Positions 12,401 through 24,900 of a stretch of 64,000 bases of DNA are shown in pieces. The notes under the pieces were generated by a model. That model was not told the origin of the DNA, did not search any database, and worked only from the letters and a program-made list of their open reading frames with translations. Origin of the DNA: Macquaria australasica (lineage: Eukaryota; Chordata; Actinopteri; Centrarchiformes; Percichthyidae); the NCBI GenBank assembly GCA_005408345.1, contig SEMN01000063.1, forward strand, positions 1,302,001 to 1,366,000. The letters run 5' to 3'. How positions within the stretch are numbered: position 1 is the first letter of the stretch; each line of letters begins with the position of its first letter. A program made the position numbers and the translations under genes.

Positions 12401-15400
12401 CACCAAATATAGCAGGATTAGTCCTCTTGGGACCATAAATCTCTGTACAATCCATCTAATAGCTGTAACACGCTGGTAGCAAGGTCAAAAAGTTTCACAG
12501 CGAAACTTCTCAAACTACTCCCACAGCATAAACTACTTGTATTTAGCTATGTGATGTTGAAAAGATGCGTTTGGAATAGCGATGGGCATTTTAAGTCAAA
12601 AATACATAAGAATAGGGTCCAAAATGACCACCCAAGCGAAAATACGGGGTGAGGTTAGGGTTAACCTACCTTTCTGTGGTTACATAAAGAAAAACCATAT
12701 CCACAAACATTAAGATGCTGCAATTATTTCAATAATTTGGCTGGTAAAAAAGCTGTGGCCAGTTTACTTTACTAGCGTGCCAACACTGCCAGCAAAGGAG
12801 GTGATGACAGATTACCTGTTAACTGTCTCTGCTGTTTTCTCCTTGTGCTTAATGGTGCTTAATGTGCAAATGGTTGATCATTGAGCTAGTTTTTCTATGA
12901 TATGCAAATGCGATCACGTCGAATGAATACTGACGTCCAAAACGAGTGCTCGAGAACTCATGCCAATCACTACTTTGGAATAATACTGAACATATGGATT
13001 AATGTCTGAGAAGTGGATTATGCTTCAGAAGCTGTCTTGATATGTTTTCCTGTGACCCCGGGTCTCCATTGGAATCGATTGTAAAAGCTGTGAAGTTAAC
13101 TACAGCTGCCATCCTCCACGAAGGAGGAAGCGGCACACATTTCGCAGCCACCTTCATATTCAAAAGATTTTCATTGGGGGATTTATTTAAGTTTTAAAGG
13201 TCACTAGTTTGATTAACCAGGCCGACTGGGAAAATGTGCGTGTAGAACTTGAGTAACAACGTGCCATCAACATCAAAGACTGAGGGCAGCTCGTCTAACT
13301 AGCATAAGAGCTAGAGGGGTTTCTTTGAGGGCAACAGTACATGAATGTGTTGATAGGCGCTTTCAGGTATGTGTTTAACTGAGTGAATGAGAAACAGAGC
13401 ATTTCTGAAGAAAGGTCACGTCTGTTCAGCACATTCACGCTGGGTAAAGAAAAGGAGAAAAAAAAAAAAAAAGAAGCCACAAATGCTGTAAAGCTCTCTA
13501 AATGGTGAGTGATGGAAATGGTACACCCTTACACACGCTAGATTACATACATTTGCAAACCAAAGGAATTTCTATTATCATTATCATCATACCCCTTCAA
13601 AGACTTTTTCTCGCAGAAGCAGTCACCATCAAGGATAATTGAGACATAATAGTGCTTTATGTTTACTTGGGGCTTAGATTAATGTCTCTGAGAATGCCAT
13701 TAGTGGTTGTGATTGCTGCCTGGAAGACTGGCAAGGAGGGCGCTGGAAGCATTGCGGAGAGGCACAAACACAAAGGAGGGATCATGGGAAAAAAGGAGGT
13801 AGAAACCAAACAAACAAACAAACAGAAAACATGATGCAGTTAGCTGATTGCCAGGGTCCAACCCCCCCCAGTGGTTCCACAGTTTGATGGTGGGTTGTTG
13901 AACATGGTGTCCTTGCGTGTGTACCATGCTAAAAGTAGGGCCAACATTTTTTTAGCAGAAAGGGGGTTGAGGATTGGAGTTGGTTTCCGAAGGCAGAGGG
14001 GCAACAATCAGAGTGATATGCATGTGTGTGTGTGTGCGTGTGTTAAAAGCTCAGGATGAAGCAGTGGAGGACAGGAGGGTTGAGTGGTTTGATGGGAAGT
14101 ACAAAGAGTTCATGTTTTGATGGAAGGGAAGGGTATTACAGGATATGTGGCACTCTCCATCGGCTCCAGCGAGCTCTTCGAAGCTGAAGAAAACAGCAAT
14201 CCTGCACACAACAGTGACCCGAAGGGTTCAGCCAACAGGACACTCGTGCCCACGCAAAATACGGAGAGGCACTTGGATTGAATTCAGTTCAACAGGCATT
14301 TGGCAGCATAGCAATCATATCAGTAGCGTTTTAGATGTTTTAGTGAATTAGAACATAAAATGCAAGAAAAATTGGTAGTAAATGACCTTAATATGAAAAT
14401 CAATACTCTTAGACTTGTGTTAGGTCTACAGGACATTTCTTTTAAAGCCTGCCACCCTCCAGTTAAGGTCAGAGGTGGTTTGGTTTTTATGTTCAAAATA
14501 ATACAAAATAATAAAACAATCAAGAGTGGAAATCATATTTTAAAACTACAATTTGCAGCCCAAACATTACGTGGTTCAACTGTAATTTATTTCTTATTAC
14601 TTTAATTACCGTGACACATAATCAGTAGCTCATTTGTGTTTTCTTCCAATTTGTCTTTTTACTTTAAATTACAGAAAATATTCTCTGAGCTGTCATCATC
14701 ACAACAGGATCTTGTTTTTACCGTAACATGTGGTGATCGGTGTCTTCCTGCAGCAAGAAACAACAGGTTTTTGGAAACATGGGGACATAAAATCCTGGTG
14801 GTTTAAACCAATCTGGGCATTTTGGGGGTAAAAATACGCCAGAACAAGCCAAAGAAAAAGGTGATCCTTATTCATCTTATGCTTTCATCCTGAACCGAGC
14901 TTGCTTTTAAGAAAATCAAACTTAATTGGACTCGTGACAGGTGGCCAACTGTAACTGAGTTTTAACTGTTGTACTGAACACATTTCTTTTTAAAGTAGCT
15001 GAAAACCAGAGTAGGAGGGTATGCAAATGATCAATTATTTGTGCTATAGCAGCGAGATGCTTACATTGATCACATGTTGAGTTGGGGTTTTACTAATCCA
15101 TACACCTGCAGCTAACACACCTTACACAACTCTAGTTTCTAGCATAGATAAGTGATTAAAAAAAAGAAAAGCAAAATGGCTGGCAGTGGAAATGAAAACA
15201 AAATCTCTTCACAGCACATTATCAGTGAATAACTGAAGGAGTTAAAAATGAAAAAGGAGGAATATTAATGTTAGATAAGGGTATTAGCAACTTAGCAGTG
15301 AGCACAAACAGGATATGATATAAAGAACAGAAGAAAACGAATGAATGAAATATGAACAAATGTAACAAACAAGTGGGTCTACAAATGCCTCAGTAATCCA

Positions 15401-15733
15401 CCAAAGCCAGATAAAATCCCATGTATCATTTCCTCCCTCTGGGGGCGGCAGTTACCATTTTGAGTGGGGCCAGTATCAGGATGACATAGCGGACCTCGCA
15501 GCAGTTCTCCCCCCAGTTTTGCGGCCTCTCCAGGCGGGAGATGCACACGTGACGCCTCTGGAGATGCTTCACGTTGCAGCTGGAGCAGAGGGAGAAAGGA
15601 GGTTTTTATAAATGTCAACGCCTCACCTCACCGGCAGCGCCCTCATTTCCATAGATTAACCTCTCTCTCTGCAGCAACAGGTAGACAGTATTCAAGTATG
15701 TGCTGGGTGAGCCAGCGTTCACTTGCACACAAT

Positions 15734-15764
<31 letters not shown>

Positions 15765-18700
15765 GTACACGCATGAGGCAATGAGACACTCGCACACAAA
15801 TTCCTGTAGTTCTATCAGTTGGATTAAAGCGAATTTTATACAAGATTCAAATGTTACATTTTGAAAAACTAAATTTTTCAGTAAAACTGGAAAATGTTCC
15901 TTTATGGGTTGATTCTTCTACTTTTTAAATTTCAATAAGTCCTCCAAATTAAACAGCAAAATATGTCGAATGACACATGGAAGCGTTTTCTTATCCGACG
16001 CCCCGATCAGCAGGACGAAATCACCTTCCAAAACTGTTACTAATCACTGTTATAAAATAAATCTGTTTCATGATGTGACAACGCTATGGTTTGATTAAGG
16101 TTTGGTTTTGTTTAGGCACAAAACCCACTTGGTTAGATTTAGAGAAACATCATGGTTTGGGTTAAAATGCGCCTTTGTTCATTCCAATAATAAACACGTG
16201 GTTAAGGTTCGGGAACGATCATGGTCATGGTTAAAAAAAAAACCAATGTTGATAGAACAGGGGGAAAAAAACGCAGTCTGCCATGTTAAAGCCCAAAGTT
16301 GTAGTGACACATCCATCCACCTTGACGTCCTCCCTACGCTGACTTCCTCCTTTGCTCCTGTCACAATTCCTACAGCCGCTAGAGGGTTTTGTCACTTGAA
16401 CTTAAACACGTCGTTTTGGATGTCGCCGTCGTTCTTTTTGGGAGGACAGGCTCCAAAAAATATATATTAACAATTTAAAACCCCATTGGAGGATCTGAAA
16501 AATATTTTATCACAAATAGGGCTGATAGCTCATGAAATGTCGACGCTGGAGATACATGGTTTTCACAGGACAGTGACAATATATTATTTTAGTTGTACAT
16601 GTTAGTGATGATGCTTGTCATTACTACTTTTATGATTTCATTAATACTTTCTCATTGATGCATTTATTATTGCCGTTATTTGCCTTGCCTTTATTTTAAG
16701 TCTGAACTCTGCAACATACAGTACATATACTACACACTATAGGACTGCAGCTAACAAATATTTTCATTATCAGTCGATTATTATTTTCTACTACTGATTG
16801 TTTAGTCTATGAAATAGAAAAAAACATTGACAACAATATTAAAGAGAGAAAGGCAGAAAATTAAATTCTTACATTTGAGAAGTTAAAACAAATGTAGATT
16901 TTGGTGTTTTTGCTTGATAAATGAATACAAATAATCCTTTTTTGTTGATCAACTACTTGAACAATTGATTTAATTGTTTCAACTCTAAACCTCTCTATCT
17001 CACACACACACACACACACACATTATGGCTTACAGGATGCAGAGCCAGGACTGCTGGTACTGGATCCCGGTGGCGGTGGCTGTCACCCCCTGGATCGTCT
17101 CTGACAGCAGGTGGACTGCAGGGGAAAGGTCAGAGGTGAAACACAAGTTAGCTGGGATCGACCTTAAGTCTACTACAATTCCTTTTCTGTGTACGCCTTA
17201 AAAGCACCAGCAATGCATGTCATCCCTCCACTGAAGCTGTAACTAAAATATATAGTTACGTGTTCATTATCACATTTATAAGAGTCTCTGATGTTTAAAT
17301 CTAAAATATTTATGTATTTAAAAATAAAACCTGGCTTTGATTTCTTCATCTAGCCTAATGGTGTCAGCCAAACACCTAAAATGCTTAATAGAAATCTAGA
17401 GCCTCATCTGCTGTGCCAAGCCTCTCAATATGATGTCTACATCAGAAGTGTCTAACAAGCTCGCCTTCTGCTTTAGACGATGATGCCAGTCTGCAATGTG
17501 TGCAAACACCACACCACGACAAGCTAATAACGATGTCCATCCGGCCCCAGAAAACACCAAGGCTCATGTTCGCAGATAAAAAAAACAAAAAAACATTTCA
17601 TTATGCTGCCATGTTTGCACAGTATGCACAGTATAAATCATTAAACATGGGCAACTTGGGGCACTGCTGAAACTAGCTTGTTGCTTCCTAATAAGAGGAA
17701 TCTCCCTTCTCACGTTGAGATGAATAATGGTGTTTTGGGGGATATTCTTCAGCAGCCCAGACTATTCCAAACCCTTAAAGAAGATTCAGCGTGCTTTGGC
17801 TTGCAACGTCCTCTTTGACTCATCAGTACTGAGCAAATTACAGGGTGGAAATGTTATGTATCGTAAGCAGCGGGGACCATCATTTCCATATCATTCGGAT
17901 TTTCCCTGCCAGTGGTTTCTCCCTTTCTTTCTGTCTTTGTCTTTCTCTCCATCACTCTCCCTTTCTCTCCCTCTGCCATGCCGTCTCATCAATAAAGTAT
18001 CCTCCATTCATGCCAGAAAATGATGGGCGTCACCATGACAACAGTATCATAGTGCTCAAGGAGTGAGAGAGCCAGGAAGGGAGAATGAGAGAGAGAGAGG
18101 GGGGGGGGGGGGGGCAGACAGGAGAGACAGAGAAAAAAAAGAGAGAGAGAGAGAGAGGGAGGAGGAGGAGGAAGAAAGAATGAAAGAAGCCCAGAAGAGA
18201 ATGGAATGGAAGGAGGAAGAAGGAGGAAATGGAGAGGAAGAAAGAAGGAATGGAAACAAGAAATGGAAGAATCCAAGGATAAATGGAAGGAAAACGGGAA
18301 GTGAAGGAGATGGACTGGGATTCAATTCAATTAATAGCAGTAAGCCTGACAGCCATGTAATAATCAAAAACCATCCAATTTCTCATTGACGTCAGGGAGA
18401 AGAGGGGAGGGATAGAAAGAGAGAGAGAGATGCAAACATAACAAAAGAAAGATTAAAAGATGAAGAGAGGAGGGGAAGAGGACGAAAAAAAAGAAGGAGA
18501 CAGATGTTACATTTCAGGGGAGCAAAGTGAAGATGAGGAAGACGCAGAAAGAGAGGCAGACGATGTGTGTTGCAGGGGTATCTGTGGTCTTTCATACCAA
18601 CAGACTAGGTGGCCAATGTCAGACCATCCGAGAGAAGCGAACGGCTAACACTGCTAGCCATAAGACTTCATATTGCAACCAATGTCTTTGGGATTGTTCC

Positions 18701-18893
18701 AGTGTTGAGTAGTTCAACACCCAGAGCAAAGCATGAGGAGTTAAATATCACCGTTACTAAAAGTGGGAAGCTTCCACAGAATTATATATAATTTGAAGGT
18801 CTAGAGTTGTAATTCATGCTCTTCCTGATTTTGCAACTAATTTAATATTTTAAAGCCTTTACTTGTCATGTATGTGTGTATCCTAGGGTTTTC

Positions 18894-18932
<39 letters not shown>

Positions 18933-21900
18933 AAACAAATTCAAATAGACATTTTCATCATCTCTGAGTGACCTGATCATGTTTGTGATGTCTGAGACTT
19001 ACATGTGATCTCAAACATGAGACTAACGGCTCGTCTAAGCGAGAGGCGTTTCAGCCACGTTTTTCAGATGCATGTCTCACATCATCTGGTGGAACCGATA
19101 TGCTCCTAGCTTAATTAATCCAGCTGTTTACACACTTTACGCACTCTCCTAGGAATTTCATTTATTAGGGTTCAGCAATACTGACTATTATTGTTTATTG
19201 TTATTAATTTGGAATAATTTGACTAAACTGTCGTCTAAATGAATGATTCCTAGAAAACTAATTCAAAGCTAAAAATTGATTATCTAAGTTTTCACTTTAC
19301 ATGTGTGAAGAGTTTTCTGATGCAATACCTAACAGTGGAAGACAGTTCTTCAGAACTGAACATCTATCATTTGTTTACATGGATTTGTATCTATTTGCCA
19401 TAATGAAGCATAGCTTTAGTTGAGACAAAGAAAGAGCACTGAAAGGTGCACTTGTGTTAGCTGATTGGCATCAGTTTGGCTAACAGCTGACTAACATCTG
19501 GCCTGACACTTCTCTCTATAAAAGGAGAGGTCAGATTGGATTTGTGCGTGATGTGGCCAAAAGTAGACGGGACAGGAAATGGTGTGGGTAGGATTGTAAA
19601 CAAACTATGTGAGCTAGCACGGCTAGCGGGCTAACAACACCAGCCCACAAAGTTGCTTCTAATCACACATAAATCTCTGTTACTGTCCTTGCAATCACTA
19701 AAGCCAAGCAGCGCCCATTCTCCTCTGCTGCTTATATTATTTTGGCGTGCATTTATTTTAAAAAATCCCCTCCGGACCAGTTTTAAGACAAAAATCTCTG
19801 CTTGGAATAATAATTTCTGCTATGTTTTTTCCACAAAAAAAGTTAAATAACCTTGATAAAACTTCTTAAAACGACATCTACTCCTTCTCCCTCATAAAAA
19901 AAAATACAGAATGAATGAATGCTGGAGGTTTCAAGTATCCACATCACGCTTGTGTAAGTTGCATACTGGACCACGATTGGTTTCCAAAATTGTTATGATG
20001 TCACAACATCCTGCTTGTAAGATGCAAGGTGAGCAGAGAAACTTTCCCCCTTCAACAGATGGATGTGGAAACAGTATTCTAGTGTCAATCTCTGAACAGA
20101 CATTCTGCACAGTGAAGCTCAAACATTTAAGTCAAGTAACAATAAGCAAAACACATTTGACATTTTTTCACATAGAAGTTAATGGAGAGCTCAATCCGGT
20201 GTGAATGCGTCTTTACTTTGCCGATATCCTCATCCAAACATCGTTCCCTCCATCCCTCCTTTGTAAAAGGATATTGCAATACACTGTATCTTACATCACC
20301 AGCTGAGGTGAGCAAACCTGCCTTGGATGTTAGAGGAGAGGAAGTGTGAGTGAAGATGGCTGATGTGATCATGTGGGAGACTAATTAAGACATGCATGTT
20401 TGATACTTGTCAATTATGTGAAGATTTCTGCACGGTTTCGTCAGCTTTTGGTATGCAAACACTGCTGTTTCCACACACGGAAAGGGAAAAAAAAAAAAAA
20501 AAAAATCACAGATGCTCTCACGCAGCATATCAAATGTGACAAACTTCAATGGAAAGTGATGAAAATATATGGAGGAAGGCAAGACTGGATGGCTGGATTG
20601 CCCCCTTTGATCTTTCAGGATTCTTGGTGAATTCTTTAACTGCATTATCCACACGATTTGGTTGAAGGGAGGAAAAACAGATCGCAATTTCTGTAAATCG
20701 CACGAGGATAATGCAGTCTGTCACAAATAAGGGAGAAACGAATCAATAAATATGCTGAACCAGTCAAAAAAAACAGTGATGTTAATATTTCTTCTGGCTG
20801 ACGTGCCAGTCTAACACCAGCAGCAGGAAATCTACAGAGATTCCTGGTTTCTCTGTAAGTGTGTGAAAGGGCCACGAGTCCTTTTCGCAAGGAGACTCCT
20901 TAGATTATGCTCAGAGGTGACTTCAATAACACCTCCTGATCTTATGTTGTTTTAAGGATTAACTGTGGTCTCAACCACTGGTAGACATGTCAGCGAACAC
21001 ATACACACACACTCAAACGCACACACACGCACAAAAAAGGGAAATGATTGGTTTCCTTCAAAGTGTGGGTTGTGGAGGCCACTTTGAAGGAGGTGATTAA
21101 AACACAGGAGGGCTCCGTACAGCAGTGGCAGATGAAACACTTACTGTATACTAGGTATCCATCATAGCCAATCACCATGCAGGACACAGATGCTATGATG
21201 TCACATGGTCATGAAGGGGCCACTAGGACTGGGTCAATGGTGAAACCTTGTTATCTAGAGAGGTCGTCAGTTCTAATCTTCTACTCGCCTGCCTAAAAAC
21301 TAATTTCATTAATGATAAATAAACCAAAGCTCTACATGGATATAGTATCAAAGTCAAGTACTGCATATATGACAAGCTAAATTCCAATTATATAATCCGT
21401 TTGAAAAACAAATTACCTGAATATAAAACCTCCAAAACATAAAGGATCCATTTTTTTCTACCAAGGACGTAACTCCAGTGGAATTTTATCCCCTCAATCT
21501 CAATCAAATAGATTTATTAATTTTGTCACTTTGAACTCAAAGTATTCACATAGAGCCAGCTGTTTTTTTTCCTCACAGGGCTTTACAAAAAGAACTGATA
21601 ACATTATTGGACAATGAGCCCACTAGACGGAGAGGGCGTTGATTTGAGGGGCAGTCATCGATATCTGTGACACGGGAGGGATTGCTGGTGTCTGTAATCA
21701 TTTGATGACTCAATGGATCGACCCAGTCCCGAGCGTGGAGAGGAACACAAACGGCATACTGATGGTGATTGGTACAGAAGCAAACCACTGATTGCAGCCT
21801 CGTGGCGGCTGATGCTGACATTTTCATCCAATTAGCACAGCTTACCGTCATCAAAGAAAACGAAACTTTGAGACTTGTCTGCATGGGGAGAAGGAGGGAG

Positions 21901-24900
21901 AAAAACCAAGAGGAGAAACCAGAGAGTCAGTTCAGTCACCTTTTCTGATCAACAGGCGAGCAGTTTCTCAGATTTTATACAAACATACACAACGAAAATG
22001 ACACTCAAATACACAGTCTGCAACTACACACACACATATAGACACTTTCTGGTTAACAGGCATGCACATAAATATCTCTGCTGAACAGAAGCTTCATTTC
22101 CTGCCCTCCTTTACCTCATGCATATTAAATATCATTTTCCAGAGAAAATCCCTCAATGTCTCATCTTTGTTGGGCGCAGAGAGATCTTATCTTGATCACA
22201 GTCTACAGGCTATTACCAAAAATTGGATTTTATCACTGATAGCAGCTATGTGTTCAGCAAGTGCAAAGAGACCCAAAGACGTCAATGAAGAGATCAAGAT
22301 GAGGAAAATGACATGTGTGGCCACCATTTTTCATGTGGTAAAGAGCTTGAATGAATGGTTTCAATTTAGTATTCTGATCATTCCCCGCAGAATGTTACAG
22401 AGAGATTTCCACAGTGAAAAGTCACGCCGCCGGCCTGGAAAAGATATATTATTATAACGGAGAGGCATAGCCGGTTGATTCAAAAATACACAGCACCTTT
22501 CCTGTTGAGCAGAGTTAATTATATGCAGAATATTTACAGTACCTGCTGTCAGAAAATCAACATGTATCTGCAGAAAGTATGTTGTTTAGAAACACAGAAA
22601 TACAGATAAGTAATAATCCTCTTGCTTTAACAGATGCTCATGTATTTTTGAATTCATTAAACAGGTTGTACGGGATTTCAGGGGCCTAAGGGTGACAAAA
22701 CTCAGACTGCAGACATGTTTTGCAGTTTTATGTTTTCTGAAGACAGTTTTGAACACATGAGCACATTGTTTTAAGAAGTAAGTCCCACCGTCACCTTTGC
22801 ACCTTTAAAATTATGAATATGTGACTGTGTTTTCAGTTTGATTTGAGCTGGCAAATAAAAGAAGAATAACACAGGAGGATTATGCAAATCGAGGCGACGT
22901 GGAGAGCCAGCGAGATCGATCAAAGGTGACAGCAATTTAGGGAGAAATTATGGTACAGTCATCACAAATAGGGCACACAATCAGCAGCGCACATAGCACC
23001 GAGCACTGTAGCTGCGAACGGCATCACAGAGGAAAAGAGGAAAATACAATTATACAATACATCATTACTCAAACTGTTCACAATTAGTCATTCTGTGGCA
23101 GCCGCTCATCACTACTGTAAGCACTGTCATAATCTTCAGCATCCTATAATCATTTATTGGTTTAAATACTTGGAGGACCTTAAAGGATGAAGTGTTATTT
23201 TTAATCAATAGAGGCAGGTTTAGTGTTTATAGTAGTGGCTGAAGTAACATTATTATCAATGCATTGCATCATCAGCAATGCTGTTCATTACTCCTCAGCA
23301 CAATGTGTGCACCGTGCTCCATCGCCAAATCCCAAGACAAAAGTGAACCAAAAAAACAGCACAAGTTGGCCTCTAAAAATCGACTCCTCTGCACAAGTTG
23401 GAGCAGGACTAATTATCTCTGCAGGCTTTCATCTTTTTCATTTCTGTAAATTGTCTTTTCTTTCTTTGCCTGTTATAATCTCGCCCTGTTCTCTTTATCT
23501 CGCAGCTGTACAGTATTACACTCCAAATGAGCAGGTCCGCTCGTCAGCCGTATCGCCCCGCTGTGGCAGAGTGAACGCAGATATGGCAGAAATTAATACC
23601 TGAAGAGATATGTCCTGTTGATAACATACTTACGTGCAATATGAACGTATTCCCCAAGGAAGAGCCTTTGTTCCTCCCCTGGAGATATTTTTTTGCGCGT
23701 GTGAATGTTCATGATTTTAATTTAGGGATCCTACATGCAACGTGGGGAAGGGAATTCATTGCAAAAAACAAGATACTGAAGAGAAGGATTTCGAAATGAG
23801 AAATCCACCTTTTGAAGTGGTGCATATTCTTATTAAATAATTAATAATACCAAATAAAAAATGAAGGCATAGGTTACTGAAATCCACATAATGCTTGAAA
23901 AACAGACCTTTTTCGTGATGTGAATGCATATTTGAATGTCAATACTAATTTCTTCACATCCATTAGTATCTTCTCTGCTCTTTCTGTAAATATCTCTGCA
24001 TGTTACATCTGTCTGTAGATATAATTTAACAGCTATAATACAGTCGTGCTGCTCATTTGCATTTCGTTTCAAACGGCAAATCTTTATTTGTTGCATAATT
24101 GTGGAATTGTTACATCATCCTCTGCACAATTAATTATCACCCAATTGTCATCTACCATCCTATTCCTTCTGCTGCAACTAATGCATTTCCCCAGAGTGAT
24201 AAGTCAAGTTTTAACTGATTTAAAACAGTACTTTTTGTTGCACAGTACATATATAAAAAAAAAAAAAAAACTATATATTGTTAGGGAGAATCTTTAGTTA
24301 GCTAATAACTTTGATAAGTAAGCACACGTTAATACTGACTGCTTTCATATCAGCAGAGTATATGCTAATATTTAAGATATCTCAATTTGTTAAAATGTAT
24401 AATCACAGCAACACAAGTGCGAACTACTGCTCTATGGCTGTAGATTATTTTTTCTAATAATGTATTACTGATTTAAAAATATTTCCTCTTTTCCTTCCTT
24501 TTTTTTCTTTTTCTATGTTGCTTTATGCAATTTCAATTTCAGTGAAACCCCTGAATGCTCGAATCGATTTTCAAAACATTTGCAGACGGCCCAGACCTGC
24601 GCAGGAAGCCTTTTTGTTAAGATGGCAGCCGCGAAGAAAGAAAGAAAGAAAAAGACTCTTCTGGGAGAGAAAACAGTCAAGTAGCAGCAGCCACCACAGC
24701 TTGAGAGTCTCAGAGAGCCATTTGAAAAGCTAAGTGAGTGATCGATGACAGAAGTCAATTATCACCTCGCGGATCTGTCAGAGGCGGCAGTGCAGGGTGA
24801 GCGTCACACACCACCCACCTCTGACTAACCATCAACAACTGCGGACACCAGCCCAACCAGACAGGAAAACACTGGAGACAGAGTATATGACAGGCAGCCC

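Larger units (their letters stand above)
10538..15455 (-). other. slc4a11 intron between exons 6 and 7
   Basis: 4.9 kb. It carries one copy each of two dispersed repeats (about 10740-11025 and 12030-12500) whose second copies lie in intron 2-3. Beyond these it holds simple A runs and no coding sequence I can support. Confidence 0.8.
15580..17033 (-). other. slc4a11 intron between exons 5 and 6
   Basis: 1.45 kb. It holds CA tracts at 15737-15764 and 17001-17022, a family D repeat (about 16080-16460) and a copy of the AT-rich family C (16743-16992). There is no other coding sequence. Confidence 0.8.

Noticed and set aside
16102..16470. 122-codon plus-strand open frame
   Set aside because: Entirely within dispersed repeat family D, whose second copy at 44350 is not open in the same frame.
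17989..18389. Ser/Pro/Leu-rich and Glu/Arg-rich open frames on both strands
   Set aside because: Low-complexity translation of the purine/pyrimidine tracts.
22062..22457. 131-codon plus-strand open frame in intron 4-5
   Set aside because: No family resemblance and antisense to the gene; probably chance.
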